A stretch of DNA of 64,000 bases from Prorocentrum cordatum (lineage: Eukaryota > Sar > Dinophyceae > Prorocentrales > Prorocentraceae). Under the pieces are notes generated by a model. That model did no database searches, was not told where the DNA came from, and saw only the letters and a program-made list of their open reading frames with translations. Each line of letters opens with the position of its first letter. Within the stretch, counting starts at the first letter, position 1. The DNA lies in NCBI GenBank assembly GCA_963575745.1, contig CAUYUJ010017809.1, positions 153,871-217,870 on the forward strand, read 5' to 3'. Made by a program: the position numbers and the translations under genes. Below are positions 23,690-36,295 of the stretch, piece after piece.

Positions 23690-24432
23690 CCCTTGCAAAA
23701 AATTGGACGAAGTGCACACGCGCGCGTCGTCGCGCGCGCATGCCGAAATCCTTGAAAACCCATCGGTGCCGAAAGGATTTCGCAATCGAGCTTCCAACAA
23801 ACCTGCAAAAACAGAAGGTTTTGCAACACAGATTTGCTAAAAAAGCCTCCGCGCGAGCTCTTGCGAAATCTTAAGAAAACCATAGGTTTTTCAAGCTGTT
23901 CACAAAATGCTACCCAACGGGCTCCGCGCGCGCGCATGTCGAAATCTGTCGAGCGCCCTTGCGCGTGTGCCGTCGCGAGAATCCTCTGCAAAAAATGAAA
24001 CGAAGTACAGACGCGCGCGTCGTCGCGCGCGTATGCCGAAATCCTTGAAAACCCATCGGTTTCGGAAGGAGTTCAAAATCGTGTGTCCAAAAAAACTACA
24101 AAAACACGACGTTTCGCAACACAGATGTGCTAAAAAAAGCTTCCGCGCGAGCTCTTGCGAAATCTTCAAAAAACCATAGGTTTTGCAAAATTTTCACAAA
24201 ATGCTACCAAACGGGCTTCGCGAACGCGCATGTCGAAATCTGTCGAACGCCCTTGCGCGTGTGCCGTCGCGAGAACCTCTTCCAAAAAATGGGACGAAGT
24301 GCAGACGCGCGCGTCGTCGCGCGTGCATGCCGAAAACATTCAAAACCCATCGGTTTCGGAAGGACTTCAAAATCGTGTGCCCAAAAAACGTACAAAAACA
24401 CAAGGTTTCGCAACACGGATTTTCAACAAAAG
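23690..24432. repeat. 293-bp satellite, about 2.5 tandem copies
   Basis: The word ATGCCGAAA recurs at 23,740, 24,033 and 24,327, giving a 293-294-bp period. Each unit contains a CG-rich palindromic segment (ACGCGCGCGTCGTCGCGCG), GAAAACCCATCGG, and an AAACCATAGGTTTT-like palindrome. Units differ by roughly 10%. Short frames on both strands (for example RRARMPKSLKTHR) are translations of the repeat; no independent coding evidence. Confidence 0.85.
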
Positions 24433-24435
24433 CGT

Positions 24436-25069
24436 GCGCGCGCGCTCGTCGTCGTCGTCGTCGTCGCCGTCCTCCCTCCTCCCGCGTCGTCGTCGTCGTC
24501 GCCCACGTCGTCCTCTGTCTTTCCTCGTGTTCGTCGTCGTCGTCCTCTTTGGCGTCGTGGTCGTTTCCGTCGTCGTTGTCGCCGTGGTCGTCGTTCCTCC
24601 TCCTCCCTCGTCGTCGTCGTCGTCCGTCGTCGGCGTATCGTCGTCGTCCCTCCTATTTCGTCGCCGTCGTCGTCGTCGTCGTCGTCGTCGTTGCCGTCGT
24701 CGTCGTCTTCCCTCCTCCCTCGTCGTTGCCGTTGTCGGCGAAGCTGTCCTTCCTCCTTCTTCGTCGTTCGCGTCGTCGCCGTCCTCCCTCCTCCCTCGTG
24801 GTTGTCGTCGTTATCGTCGTTGTCGCCGTCGTCGTCCTTCCTCCTCCCTCGTCGTCTTCGTTGGCGACGTCGTCGTCGTCTTCGTCATCGTCGTCGGCGT
24901 CGGCGTCGTTGTCGTCTTCGTCGTCGTCGACGTCGGCGTCGTGGTCGTCGCCGCCGCCATCGTCGTCGTCGTCGGCGTCGTTGACGTCGGCGTCGTCCTC
25001 GGTGTCGTCGTCATCGTCGTCGTCGGCGTCGTCGTCATCGTCGTCGTCGTTGTCATCGTCGTCGTCGGT

Positions 25070-25107
<38 letters not shown>

Positions 25108-25205
25108 TGTCGGCGTCGTCGAAGTCGTTGGAGACGTCGTCGGTGTCGTCGTAGTCGTTGTCGTCGTCGTCGTTGTCGCTGTCGTCGTCGGCGTCGCTGT
25201 TGCTG
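24436..25205. repeat. (GTC)n trinucleotide array with CTC interruptions
   Basis: About 770 bp of CGTCGTCGT with blocks of CCTCCTCCCTCGT in the first half. It begins inside the last 293-bp satellite unit. Confidence 0.95.
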
Positions 25206-25319
25206 CCAAGTGCAATTTGGTACCCACCGTCACGGTCTTAAGAGATTTAGCAATCCAAGTTGCGGGTGGGTGGGTGGGATGTTTGCGCGAGCAGTGGAGT
25301 GGACAACTCACTGCGAACA

Positions 25320-25515
25320 GAAATTAGTTGCACCACGGAGATTTCACCACATAGACTGCCCCATAGATAAGTGTATATATATAGGTATTGCAGCACCTAG
25401 GAATTGCAGGATACGTGTTTCGCGCCTGCGGCGCGTTTTCTGATCACTCACAACATACATTGCACTCACTTCTTCCAGAACATAGACTGCACCACATATA
25501 ATGCCCAACTTTGCT
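25320..25515. repeat. Second copy of the CATAGATTGCACCA minisatellite with palindromic head
   Basis: TTGCACCACGGAGATTTCAC-like units precede, and CGCGCCTGCGGCGCG plus CTCACAACATACATTGCAC recur at 25,423-25,465, in the same order as at 23,230. Confidence 0.7.
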
Positions 25516-25614
25516 TGCAGATCATAGCTTGCAACAGACCCATCGCACTAAATTCCAGCAGACACTGCACGACATGCTTTGCTAGAACACAGTGGTTGTG
25601 GTCCGCGCTGGCTA

Positions 25615-25735
25615 GCATGTACATGTACACGTATATGCACATGTAAATTGATGTAGATACGTAGATACACGTGTATATATATACAACATATGTATATAAG
25701 TGTGTATATATACATGTGTAAAGATGTGTGTGTGT
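25615..25735. repeat. TACA/TATG microsatellite
   Basis: Degenerate ATACACGTGTATATATATAC-like sequence, about 120 bp. Confidence 0.7.
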
Positions 25736-26204
25736 AAATCCTCTGAATCGTCCTCCTCGTCCTCCGAATGCGTTGTCCTGATCATAATCTTCATCATCAG
25801 GTGCCATCTCCTATTACTCCTTATCGTGAGAAGAAGGGTTCCGCAAAAACAGGAAGCACATAAGCATATGCACGCGTCCCTGACAGGTCGACTGGTTGCG
25901 AAGCCTGGGATTACCATGCCAACACAAAGCTAGGGGCTGCACTGTCGAGCCAGATCTGCTCGGCGTTCCACTCCTCACTCTCGAACCTGGGGTCGGACTC
26001 GGGGTAGCCAAACTTCTTGTAGTCTTCCTTCGTCAACCAGTCCGCGTTCCGATTCTAGTGGCCCAATCATTTGAATGACGCCCCCCCCCCCAAGCGATTA
26101 TGCATTCCCATCCCCATGGCACAGCTAGAACACTCCTCGTCTGCTTCGACTCGACACCTGACATGTTCATTGCTGTCACAGCCACCCGCCATCACGGACT
26201 CACC

Positions 26205-26295
26205 TTGATCCTCATCCTCATCCTCATCCTAATCCTCATCCTCATCCTCATCCTCATCCTCATCCGCATCCTCATCATCATCCTCATCCTCATCC

Positions 26296-26357
<62 letters not shown>

Positions 26358-26626
26358 GTCATCGTCGTCGTCATCATCATCCTCATCATCATCATCATCA
26401 TCAGCATAATCAGCATAATCATCGGCCTCATCAGCATCCTCATCATCCTCATCATCATCATCCTCATCATCCTCAGCATCCTCATCATCATCACCACCAC
26501 CACAATCATCATCATGACCACCACCACCACCATCATCATCAGCATCATCATCATCACCACCAGCATCATCACCACCACCATCACAATCACCATCACCGTC
26601 ACCGTCACCACCATCCCCATCATCAC

Positions 26627-26670
<44 letters not shown>

Positions 26671-26764
26671 GCATCATCATCATTATCAGCATCACCAGCA
26701 TCATCATCATCACCACCATCATCATCAGCATCAGCATCAGCATCAGCATCAGCATCAGCATCAG

Positions 26765-26835
<71 letters not shown>

Positions 26836-26949
26836 GCATCATCATCATCACCATCATCAACACCATCATCATCATCATCAGCATCAGCATCAGCATCAGC
26901 ATCAGCATCAGCATCATCATTATCATCATCATCGGCCTCATCATCATCC

Positions 26950-27041
<92 letters not shown>

Positions 27042-27050
27042 GGCATCATC

Positions 27051-27149
<99 letters not shown>

Positions 27150-27150
27150 G
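26205..27150. repeat. (ATC)n trinucleotide array, about 945 bp
   Basis: CATCAT with blocks of ATCCTC (26,207-26,300), ATCACC, and ATCAGC (26,720-26,770 and 26,878-26,915). It gives poly-Ile, poly-Met or poly-Asp frames of up to 679 codons, which are artefacts. Confidence 0.97.
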
Positions 27151-27318
27151 GCCTTGGCCGCGCGCGTTCTCGCCAACCGAGACGCCACGTCCGGGGCGAT
27201 GGCGAGGGTGGGCTGGCTGGGCCGCTTGCCCCAGACGCCCGCTGCGGCTTTGGCCCCGCTGCCGCACTGCAGGGGCCGCATGCCTTCACCACCCGCCGCG
27301 GCGCGCTCGGCGACCCCC

Positions 27319-28413
27319 CTAAGGCCGGGAGACGCACCCTCCGCCCAGAACACTGGCCAGGTGGGGGGCCTGGCACGCCGTCGCCAGGTGACGCCCCCCG
27401 CCCTGCCGAGCATGAGCACCTCCGGGAGCACGTTGTCGATGTGAGTCTCGTGTTTTTTTTTTGTTTGGTCCAGCCCCCTCCACTCCTCCAGCTGATACTC
27501 CACTGCCCTCTCCGCCGGGATCCGAAGCGACAGCGCCGCGCCAGGAGCGCGCGGCTCGTCGCTGGATCTTGCCGGGGCCGAACCCCACGACCCAGCAGAC
27601 GCAGTGCTCGCCCCCTCCGACCGCTCTCCACCCTAGGCACAGCAGCGGGCACGTAGAGCCATCCGAGTTGACTTCCAGCTTGTAGCGGTCGCCCTTCTTG
27701 CCACTGGCGCGCAACAGCCGCGGCGCCGCCGCCGACGGCCCCGACACGCACAGCTCCACCATCCGCGGCGCGGGTCCATCCACGGCGGCTGCCCCAGACC
27801 CCGAGCGAAGCCAGGCCAAGGGCGCCTCTGCGGCGGGACCCACAGCCGGCTCGACAGCCGCGCCGCGGCGGAGGAGGGCAACCAGCGGCCCCACAGGCAG
27901 AAGTACGCACCCGAGACTGTTTCCTAGAAAGAAAGATGCGTCGCGCGCCACAAAGGTGGACATGTAAAAACCCAGCGGATTGGAGACCTGCGAGAAGGCC
28001 CCCTTGCGCGCTGTAACCAACCCCGCAGGCCCCCCTTCCAAAAAGGCAAACCCGAAGATACCGTGTGTGGGCAGTCACGCGCATGACGGGCTGCTGGCCG
28101 CTTTCCGTGTTTGGCAGAAAAAATGCGGTTGCCGGCCACTCTTCCCCAGTGAGGGGCGCGTGAAGCTCTGGACGTTGGCGTCGACCATCCCCTGGTGGCG
28201 TGTCTGGCCTGGGCAGCGAACCTGCTTGCACACGACCTTCCGTCCATCCAGGACGTCGCCCCAGAATTTGCCCTGCGGGTCCTTTCCTGTGAGGGCCTCC
28301 CGTCGCGCGCCCGTGCGGCGCACGTCAGTTACATAGGAACTCTGGTAATACAGGCTGCTTGGCCGGCCCCGCCCCCGCCTCCCAAGCCGCCTCCTCCGCC
28401 GCCCCCTCCCCAC
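27319..28413 (-). CDS. Possible two-part coding region of unknown function
   Basis: On the minus strand 28,350-28,075 reads YYQSSYVTDVRRTGARREAL and KDPQGKFWGDVLDGRKVV. After a frame change near 28,075 it continues HGIFGFAFLEGGPAGLVTAR, then QVSNPLGFYMSTFVARDASF and, after an Ala/Pro-rich linker, MVELCVSGPSAAAPRLL, KKGDRYKLEVNSDGSTC and GEHCVCWVVGFGPGKI. The alternation of conserved-looking segments and linkers is protein-like, but no family is recognised. The frame change may be an intron, a frameshift or an assembly error. The last part (after about 27,500) is probably non-coding. Confidence 0.35.
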
Positions 28414-31125
28414 GCGCCCCCTTCTGTTTTCGAGGAGGCTGGCGACGTAGAGCCGCCCGAAACACTTTCCTCCCCCGCTCCGTTCCGAGTGCGCAGCAGC
28501 TGCCTGCGCCGGGTCCCGCCTGGCTGACCGCCCGCTTCGCTGTCAGAAGGGCCGGGGAGGGGAGCGAGGACGGGCGGCGAGCGCTCCTGCACCATGAACC
28601 CTCGTACCTTGCCGCGCACAGGTGCTGCCCGCTGTGAGTCTGCGGGGGGGGGGCGGCGCTATCCGCCCACTACGGGCGGGGAGGGCAGCATGCAGGGACT
28701 GCAAAGGTGGGGGCGCGATGGGGTGAGAGGGATCACCACCTGGCGGCGCCCATATCTTCCCTCGGCGCGGCGGGTTCCGACAGCTGTCAGGGGCGGCGAG
28801 CCCGGGGCTCGGAGACGGAGGCCCGGCGAGCGCCCGGCGCGGGACCCAGTGCGTGCCGTACGAACGCGGAACGAAACGAAACCAAACTGTCAGGTGGGCC
28901 CCGCCACAGCAGCCACGGCCTCGCGAATCGGATCTCCAGCGGGCCCTTCGCCCCCCCCCCCCCCCCCCCCACGGGGTCTCCGAAGTTCCAGCGCACGCAC
29001 TGTGGGGCAGGCCTCGCCGAGGGCAACCAGGTCGGGGCCAGGGCCAAGCGGCCCCAGGCACGCCGCAGGCCTGCGTCGGGCACATCGGCACCACGCCAGC
29101 ACCCGCAGGCGGTTCGCCATGGCCCCGAGCCCCTATCCAGCGGGAAACCGCGGGCACGGCAAGGGAGGGAAGCCGCGGGCACCAGGAGGGGCCGAACACC
29201 ACTGCCACGCCAGGCCCGCTGCCCCGAGACCCCGCAGCGTCGCAGCCAGGGCGGCGTCGTCCGAATCCGCGCAAGTGTTACTAGAAGCCCAGCCGCCACG
29301 CGCTCCATCAAACATTGGCGCTCTTCCTGCCCCCAGCCGCCCATCTCGACCGCCTCAAGCAGGCGCCGGGCGGGCTCGAGTTTGTCGCGGCAGCCACGGT
29401 AAATCCAGCCAAGTCGCGGGGCGCGGTCCCAGGGAGGACGCCGCATCCCAGCCCCACGCGGCCCGGGACATCCCAAGAGCCAGGCCCACGACCGCGCCAG
29501 GGGCGAGGTCAAGAGCGTTGACCCGCCGCGGGTCGCCGCAACCAATCGCAACGACGACGCGCTGCCTACACGCCACGGGGACGCACCTGGTGGGCGGAAG
29601 CCAGCCTCCCCAGCTCTCGCCCTCGCCGCCCCGCGGCGAGGGCCCCCTTGCCAGGGCTCGCCGAAGACCCCCCTCGCCAAACCGCCAAACACCTCCTGCT
29701 CCCCACGGGCCAGGCTGCTTCACGCGCCCGCCACTCTCGTCGGGAAGTATCCGGGGCTCGCCGATGGGGCCGCCACGCAGGACGATCTGCACGGCGACGC
29801 TGCCGCCCCGGCTGCTCACACGTCGGGACGGCTCGCGCAAGCGATCGCACAGGCCTCCCTTGCGATGGTACCCAACAGGCGCAGTCGCTGCCAGCAGATG
29901 AGCTCCCCGCCCAGGCCAGGAGCGCGAGCCAAGGAACGCGCACGCGCGGCCTTCTCCAGTCAGGGGCTTCCTGGCGGGGCAGGCGGGCAGCGTCGCTCGG
30001 CCGGCGGCGGCCACAGACCAGCGGTCTCGGGTCCTCCCGCTCTAGCAAAGACTGGACGCCATCCAGAGGGTGGGCTGTCCTGTCCAGCTCCCCGCGCGTT
30101 TTGGAACCGGCTGGGCGGGTGAAACTGACGGCGCCGCCGCCACTTCATCTCCGCTCTCCGGCGCGGGACGACCACCCGCAGGCGCCGCAGGTCGAACGCC
30201 CATGGCACCCTAAAGATTCTCGGAGGGTCAGTTATCTGGCAGAGACGGCGGCGAAGCCAACGAGCTTCTCGACCAGGGTCGAGGGGAGCTCCCCCCACAA
30301 GTCCTTGACCGAGGCGCCCGGGCACTCCGTCGGGCCTTTCCCGGGGCCGGGCACGCCTCTGCACCAGGACCCACTAAGCTGGGGGTGCGGAGGGGTTTTG
30401 AGCGGCGTCCCCATCCTCGACGGCTCGGGGCGCTGAGACACGACCCTGGTCGGCCGGCTAGCAGGGCAAGATAAGATGGCATGCCCATCCAAATGCCTCT
30501 CGCCCTGACTTTGCAGCCCTGCCCCTCCCTGCGCTGCCGCCCCCAGTTGCTTTGCTGCGAAAAAAATCCAAAAATCCCTCCTGTTTTCGCCCTTCGCTTG
30601 TCGTTTTCCGCTGCCAGTCTGGTCACGCACCCTCGGAGGCCCGCGCGCGAGGGCGTGGAGGTGGGGCGCGCGCCAGCGCGCCCCTTCCAGCAGCCCAATC
30701 AGTGGCGGGGCGTGGCGGAGCGAAGCGACGCGGAGGAGCCGGGGCTGCCGACCCCTGGGCGCTGCAACGGGGAGCACGCGGGACCGGCCTCCAACGGCCC
30801 GCTACCTACTGCAGCGGGGGATCCACAGCGACACGGAAGGCGGGCGGCAAGAATGGGGTGGCGGGTGGGGAAAAAGGCGGCGCGGGAAGGAGGGGCAGGA
30901 GCGGGAGGGAAGCGGAGGACGGGCACGGGGCGAGGAGCAAGCGGGAAAACACTGCGAACAAGCTAAAAATACTTGCGCAAGCTGGCCTTGAACTGAAAAA
31001 GCCTGCTGGATTTCGCGAGCGACCCAGAAACTTCGCGGTTGATGACGGCCACGTTCACAGCTGCCTACCTCCACCTCCTTGGGAGCAGCGACCGGGACAC
31101 AGGGGACGCGCCCGCCCCTCCCGAT
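28414..31125. other. GC-rich stretch with unassigned minus-strand frames and a C20 run
   Basis: Candidate coding pieces on the minus strand: KLEPARRLLEAVEMGGWGQ near 29,390-29,330; VGYHRKGGLCDRLREPSRRV near 29,870; PGASVKDLWGELPSTLVEKL at about 30,320-30,250. All have competing open frames. No function can be given. Confidence 0.35.
28951..28970. repeat. Homopolymer C20
   Basis: Twenty consecutive C bases within GC-rich DNA; the opposite strand is G20, a strong quadruplex former and a likely sequencing or assembly weak point. Confidence 0.9.
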
Positions 31126-31133
31126 CCGAAACC

Positions 31134-34100
31134 CAGACAAGACCAGCCCAGACCAGACCAGACCAAACAGGACAAGACAAGACAAGACACGCCAAAACAA
31201 GACAAGACGAGACGAGACGAGACGAGACGAGACGAGACGAAACGAGACAAGACGAGACAAAGCAAGACAAGACAAGACAAGGCAAGGCAAGGCAAGGCAA
31301 GGCAAGACAGGACAGGACAGGACAGGACAGGACAGGACAGGACAGGACAGGACAGGACAGGACAGGACAGGACAGGACAGGACAGGACAAGACAAGACCA
31401 AGACCAAGACCAAGACCAAGACAAGACAAGACAAGACAAGACAAGACAAGACAAGACAAGACAAGACAAGACAAGACAAGGCAAGACAAGACAAGACAAG
31501 ACAAGACAAGACAAGACAAGACAAGACAAGACAAGACAAGACAAGACAAGACAAGACAAGACAAGACAAGACAAGAAAAGACAAGACAAGGCAAGGCAAG
31601 GCAAGGCAAGGCAAGGCAAGACAAGACAAGACAAGACAAGACACGACAAGACAGGAAGAGGCAAGGCAAGGCAACACGGGACAGGACAGGACAGGACAGG
31701 ACACGACAAGACAAGACACAAGAAGGCAAGAAAAGACAAGACAAGACAAGCCAAAGGCAATGCAAGGCAAGGCAAGGCAAGACAAGGCAAGACAAGACAG
31801 GATAGGACAGGACAGGACAAGACAAGACAGGACAGGACAGGACAGGACGGGGCAGGACAGGACAGGACAGGACAGGGCACGACACGACACGACAAAACAA
31901 CACAAGACAAGACAAAACAAGGCAAGACAAGACAGGACAGGACAGGACTGGACGGGACGGGACGGAACAGGACAAGACAAGACAGGACAAGACAAGACAA
32001 GACAAGACAAGACAAGATAAGACAAGACAAGACAAGACGGGACAGGACAGGACAGGAGAGGACAGGACAGGACAGGACAAGATAAGACAGGATTAGACAG
32101 GACAGGATAGGACAGAACAGGATGGGACGGGAGAGGACAGGACAGGATAGGACAAGACAGGACAGGACAAGACATGACAGACAACACAAGACAGAACAAG
32201 ACAAGACAAGACAAGACTGGACAAAACAGGACATGAAAGGACAGGACACAGGACAGGACACAGACAGGACAGGGCAGGACACGAAACGACAAGACAAGAC
32301 AGGACAAGAAAAGACAGGACAGCACCAGACCAGACAAGACACGACAAGACAAGACAAGACATGACAAAACAAGACAAGACAAGACAAGACAAGACAAGAC
32401 AAGACAAGACAAGACAAGACAAGACAAGACAAGACAAGACAAGACAAGCCATGACAAGACAAGACAAGACAAGCCAAGGCAAGGCAAGGCAAGGCACGAC
32501 AAGACAAGACAAGACAAGACAAGAAAAGAAAAGACAGGACAGGACTGGACAGGACACGACACGACAAGACAAGACAACACAAGACAAGACAAGACAAGAC
32601 AGGACATGACATGACTCAGACAAGGCACGACAAGACAAGACAAGACAAGACCAAACAAGGCAAGACAAGACAAGATAAGACAGGACAGAACAGGACAGGA
32701 CAGGACAGGGCACGCCACGACACGACAACGACAAGACGAGGCAGGACAGGACAAGGCCAGGCAAGGCAAGGCAAGCCAAGACAGACCCGACCAGCTAAGC
32801 CAAGACAAAACAAGACAAGACAGGACAGGACAGTACAGAACAGGACAGGAAAGGACAGGGCAGGACAGGACAGGACAGGACAGAATCAGACAGGACAAGA
32901 CAGCACAGGACAGGACAGGACAGGACAGGACATGACATGACAAGACAAGACAAGACAAGACAAGACAGGACAGGACAGGACAGGACAGGACAGGACAGGA
33001 CAGGACAGGACAGGCCAGGGAGGACATGCAAGACAAGACAAGACAGGACAGGACAGGACGGGACAGGACAGGACAAGACGAGACGAGACAAGCCGAGACA
33101 CGACAAGACAAGACAAGACAAGACATGACAAAACAAGGAAAGGCAAGGCAACACAGGACAGGCCAGGACAGGACAGGACAGGACAGGACAAGACAGGACA
33201 AGACAGGACAAGAAGACATGACCAGACAAGACACGACAAGACAAGACAAGACAAGACAGGACAAGACAGGCCAAGACACGACAGGACACGACACGACAAG
33301 ACAAGGCAAGACAAGACATGACAGAACAGGACAGGACAGGACAAGACAGGACAAGACAGGACAAGACAAGACAGCACAAGACAGGGCAGGGCAGAACAGG
33401 ACAGGACAGGATAGAACAAGACAAGACAAGACAAGAAGAGACGAGACATGACAAAACAAGACAAGACAGGACAGGACAAGACACAACACGACACGACAAA
33501 GCACGACACAGCACGGCGGGACTGGACAGGACAGGACAGGACAGGACAGGACAGGACAAGACAAGACAAGACAAGACAAGACAAGACAAGACAAGACAAG
33601 ACAAGACAAGACAAGACAAGACAAGACAAGACAAGACAAGACAAGACAAGACAAGACAAGACAAGACAAGACAAGACAAGACAATACAAGACAAGACAAG
33701 ACAAGACTGGACAAGACAAGACAAGACAAGACAAGACAAGACAAGACAAGACAAGACAAGACAAGACAAGACAAGACAATAACAGTCAAAACAAGACAAG
33801 AGAAGACAAGACAAGGCAAGGCAAGACAAGACAAGACAGCACAGGACAGGAGTTGAGACGAGACAAGGCAAGACAAGAACAGACAAGACAAGACAAGAAA
33901 AGACAAGAAAGGACAAGAGAAGACAAGACGAGGCACGACAAGACAGGACAGGACATGACCAGACAAGCCACGACAAAACAAGACAAGACAAGACAAGACA
34001 TGACAGGACAGGACGGGACAGAACATGACAAAACAAAATCAGACAAGACAAGACAAAAAAAAAAAAAAAACAGAACAGGAAAAGACTGCACAAGACAATA

Positions 34101-35298
34101 CAAAGTAAGACAAGACAAGACAGGACAGGACAGGACAGGACAAGACAAGACAGGACAAGGCAAGACAAGACAAGGCAGGACAGGACAGGACAGGACAAGA
34201 CAAGACAAGAAAGGACAGGACAGGACAGGACAGCACAAGACAGGACAAGACAAGACAAGACAAGGCAGGACATGAAAGGACAGGACAGGACAGGATAAGA
34301 CAAGACAAGACAAGACAAGACAAGGCATGGCATGACATGACATGAGAAGACAAGACAAGACAGGACAAGACAAGACACGACAATACAGGACAGGACAGGA
34401 CAGGACAGGACAGGACAAGACAAGACAAGACAAGACAAGACATGGCATGGCATGACAAGACAAGACAAGACAAGACAGGACAAGACAGTACAGGACAAGA
34501 CAAGACAGGACAGGACAGGACAGGACAGGACAGGACAGGACAGGACAGGACAGGACAAGACAAGACCAAGACAAGACAAGACATGGCATGGCATGGCATG
34601 ACAAGACAAGACAAGACAAGACAAGACAAGACAAGACAAGACAAGACAAGACAAGACAGGACAGGACAAGACCAGACCAGACAGGACAGGACAGGAAAGG
34701 ACAGGACAGGACAGGACAGGACAGGACAGGACAAGACAAGACAAGACAAGACAAGACAAGACAAGACAAGACAAGACAAGACAAGACAAGACAAGACAAG
34801 ACAAGACAAGACAAGACAAGACAAGACAAGACAAGACAAGACAAGACAAGAAGAGACGAGACATGACAAAACAAGACAAGACAGGACAGGACAAGACAAG
34901 ACAAGACAAGCCATGACAAGACAAGCCATGACAAGACAAGACAAGACAAGCCAAGCCAAGCCAAGACAAGACAAGACAAGCCATGACAAGACAAGACAAG
35001 ACAAGCCAAGCCAAGCCAAGCCATGACAAGACAAGACAAGACAAGCCAAGCCAAGCCAAGACAAGACAAGACAAGCCATGACAAGACAAGACAAGAAAAG
35101 ACAAGCCAAGCCAAGCCATGACAAGACAAGACAAGCCATGACAAGACAAAACAAGACAAGACAAGACAAGACAAGACAAGACAAGACAAGACAAGACAAG
35201 ACCAGACAAGACAAGACAAGCCAAGACAAGATAAGACAAGACAAGACAAGACAAGCCAAGCCAAGACAAGACAAGACAAGACAAGACAAGACAAGACC
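31134..35298. repeat. Giant pentanucleotide array, AAGAC/AGGAC (about 4.16 kb)
   Basis: About 830 units of 5 bp. Blocks of pure AAGAC, pure AGGAC, AAGGC, AAGCC/ATGAC and a short hexamer block (ACCAAG, about 31,388-31,420) alternate over tens to hundreds of bases, as expected from local slippage and conversion. A 16-base A run sits at 34,055-34,070. A stop-free 5-mer cycles through all frames, so all six frames are open; the resulting frames of 1,203 and 1,074 codons (VLSCL and KTRQD peptides) are artefacts. Flanks are GC-rich and unrelated. Confidence 0.98.
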
Positions 35299-36295
35299 AG
35301 GTGCGGCCAACGGAAAGGGCCCGCACAGGGTGACCAGGAGCGGACCGCAGAGGACCCCCACGACAGGACCACGCGGAGCCACGAGCAGCACACGGCACGG
35401 GCCATGCTCCACCCACCCCGGCCAACCCGCGAACCAGGGCCAGCACGAGACCACGAGGGGCTAGGCAGAGCCGCAGACCCACACTGCGCAGGGCTCCGCC
35501 CAGCCAAGCCGTGCGGCAAGACCAGACGGACGCGTCTCCCAGGAATGTCAATGCGAAACTAAGCGCCGAACGCGCCAGCAGGCTGGAGAACGCGGCCTGG
35601 GACGGCCGCCGAGGCTTGCTTGATGGAGCCGGAGGCGGCAACTGAAAACAAGGCAGCTGCGGAAGCTGGCAGTGGAGGCAGCGGGCGGCTGCTGGCGGGC
35701 CCCAGCGCTCGGACGCACCGCCGCTGCCGGCGCGCGGCCGCTGGCGGACCGCCGCTGGCGGGGCGCCGCCAGGCAGGGCAGGGAGCGGCGGCGCCGCCAG
35801 CACCGAGGAGCCGCCGGAGGAGGCCGGGCGCGAAAGCCAGAAGCCCAAGTGCTGCCCCCAGGCCGAGCGGGGCCGCCGCGGAGCCCCCGCGAGGCCGCGG
35901 CCAGCTGCGCTGCCCGCGCCACTGCGAGGCCCTTTTAAACCTCCCGTTCCCTCGGGGCGTGCCCCAGCCCCAAGCTCACGGTGGAAGCGTGGCGGGGGCC
36001 TGCACTGCGTGCAAGGGGGGGCGCGGCAGCAACCCCACCTCCCAAAGAAACATTCAACCCAAGAATTGGAGGCGGAACGGGAGCAGCCACCACAACCGCA
36101 GCCGCCGCTCCAGTGCCGCAGCCGACTTTTGGGGAGACAGCAACAGCATCCGCCAGGAGCAGAGTTGCAACGACCAGGCAGCACAGCCCAGCCACAGCCG
36201 CCCAGGGATGCGATACGGGGGTTGCTGTAGCAAGTGGGCCGGGGAGGTGCGCCACCGGAACAGATTTCCTGAAAAGCAACGCGTGAACAGTTGCG

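Noticed and set aside
23590-24420. Frames with RRARMPKSLKTH-type peptides repeated three times as a tandem gene family
   Set aside because: The 293-bp period exactly matches the DNA satellite, both strands are equally open, and no domain is seen.
26100-28231. Frames of 679 and 518 codons rich in Met, Ile or Asp
   Set aside because: Products of the ATC array; the flanking parts change composition abruptly at its edges.
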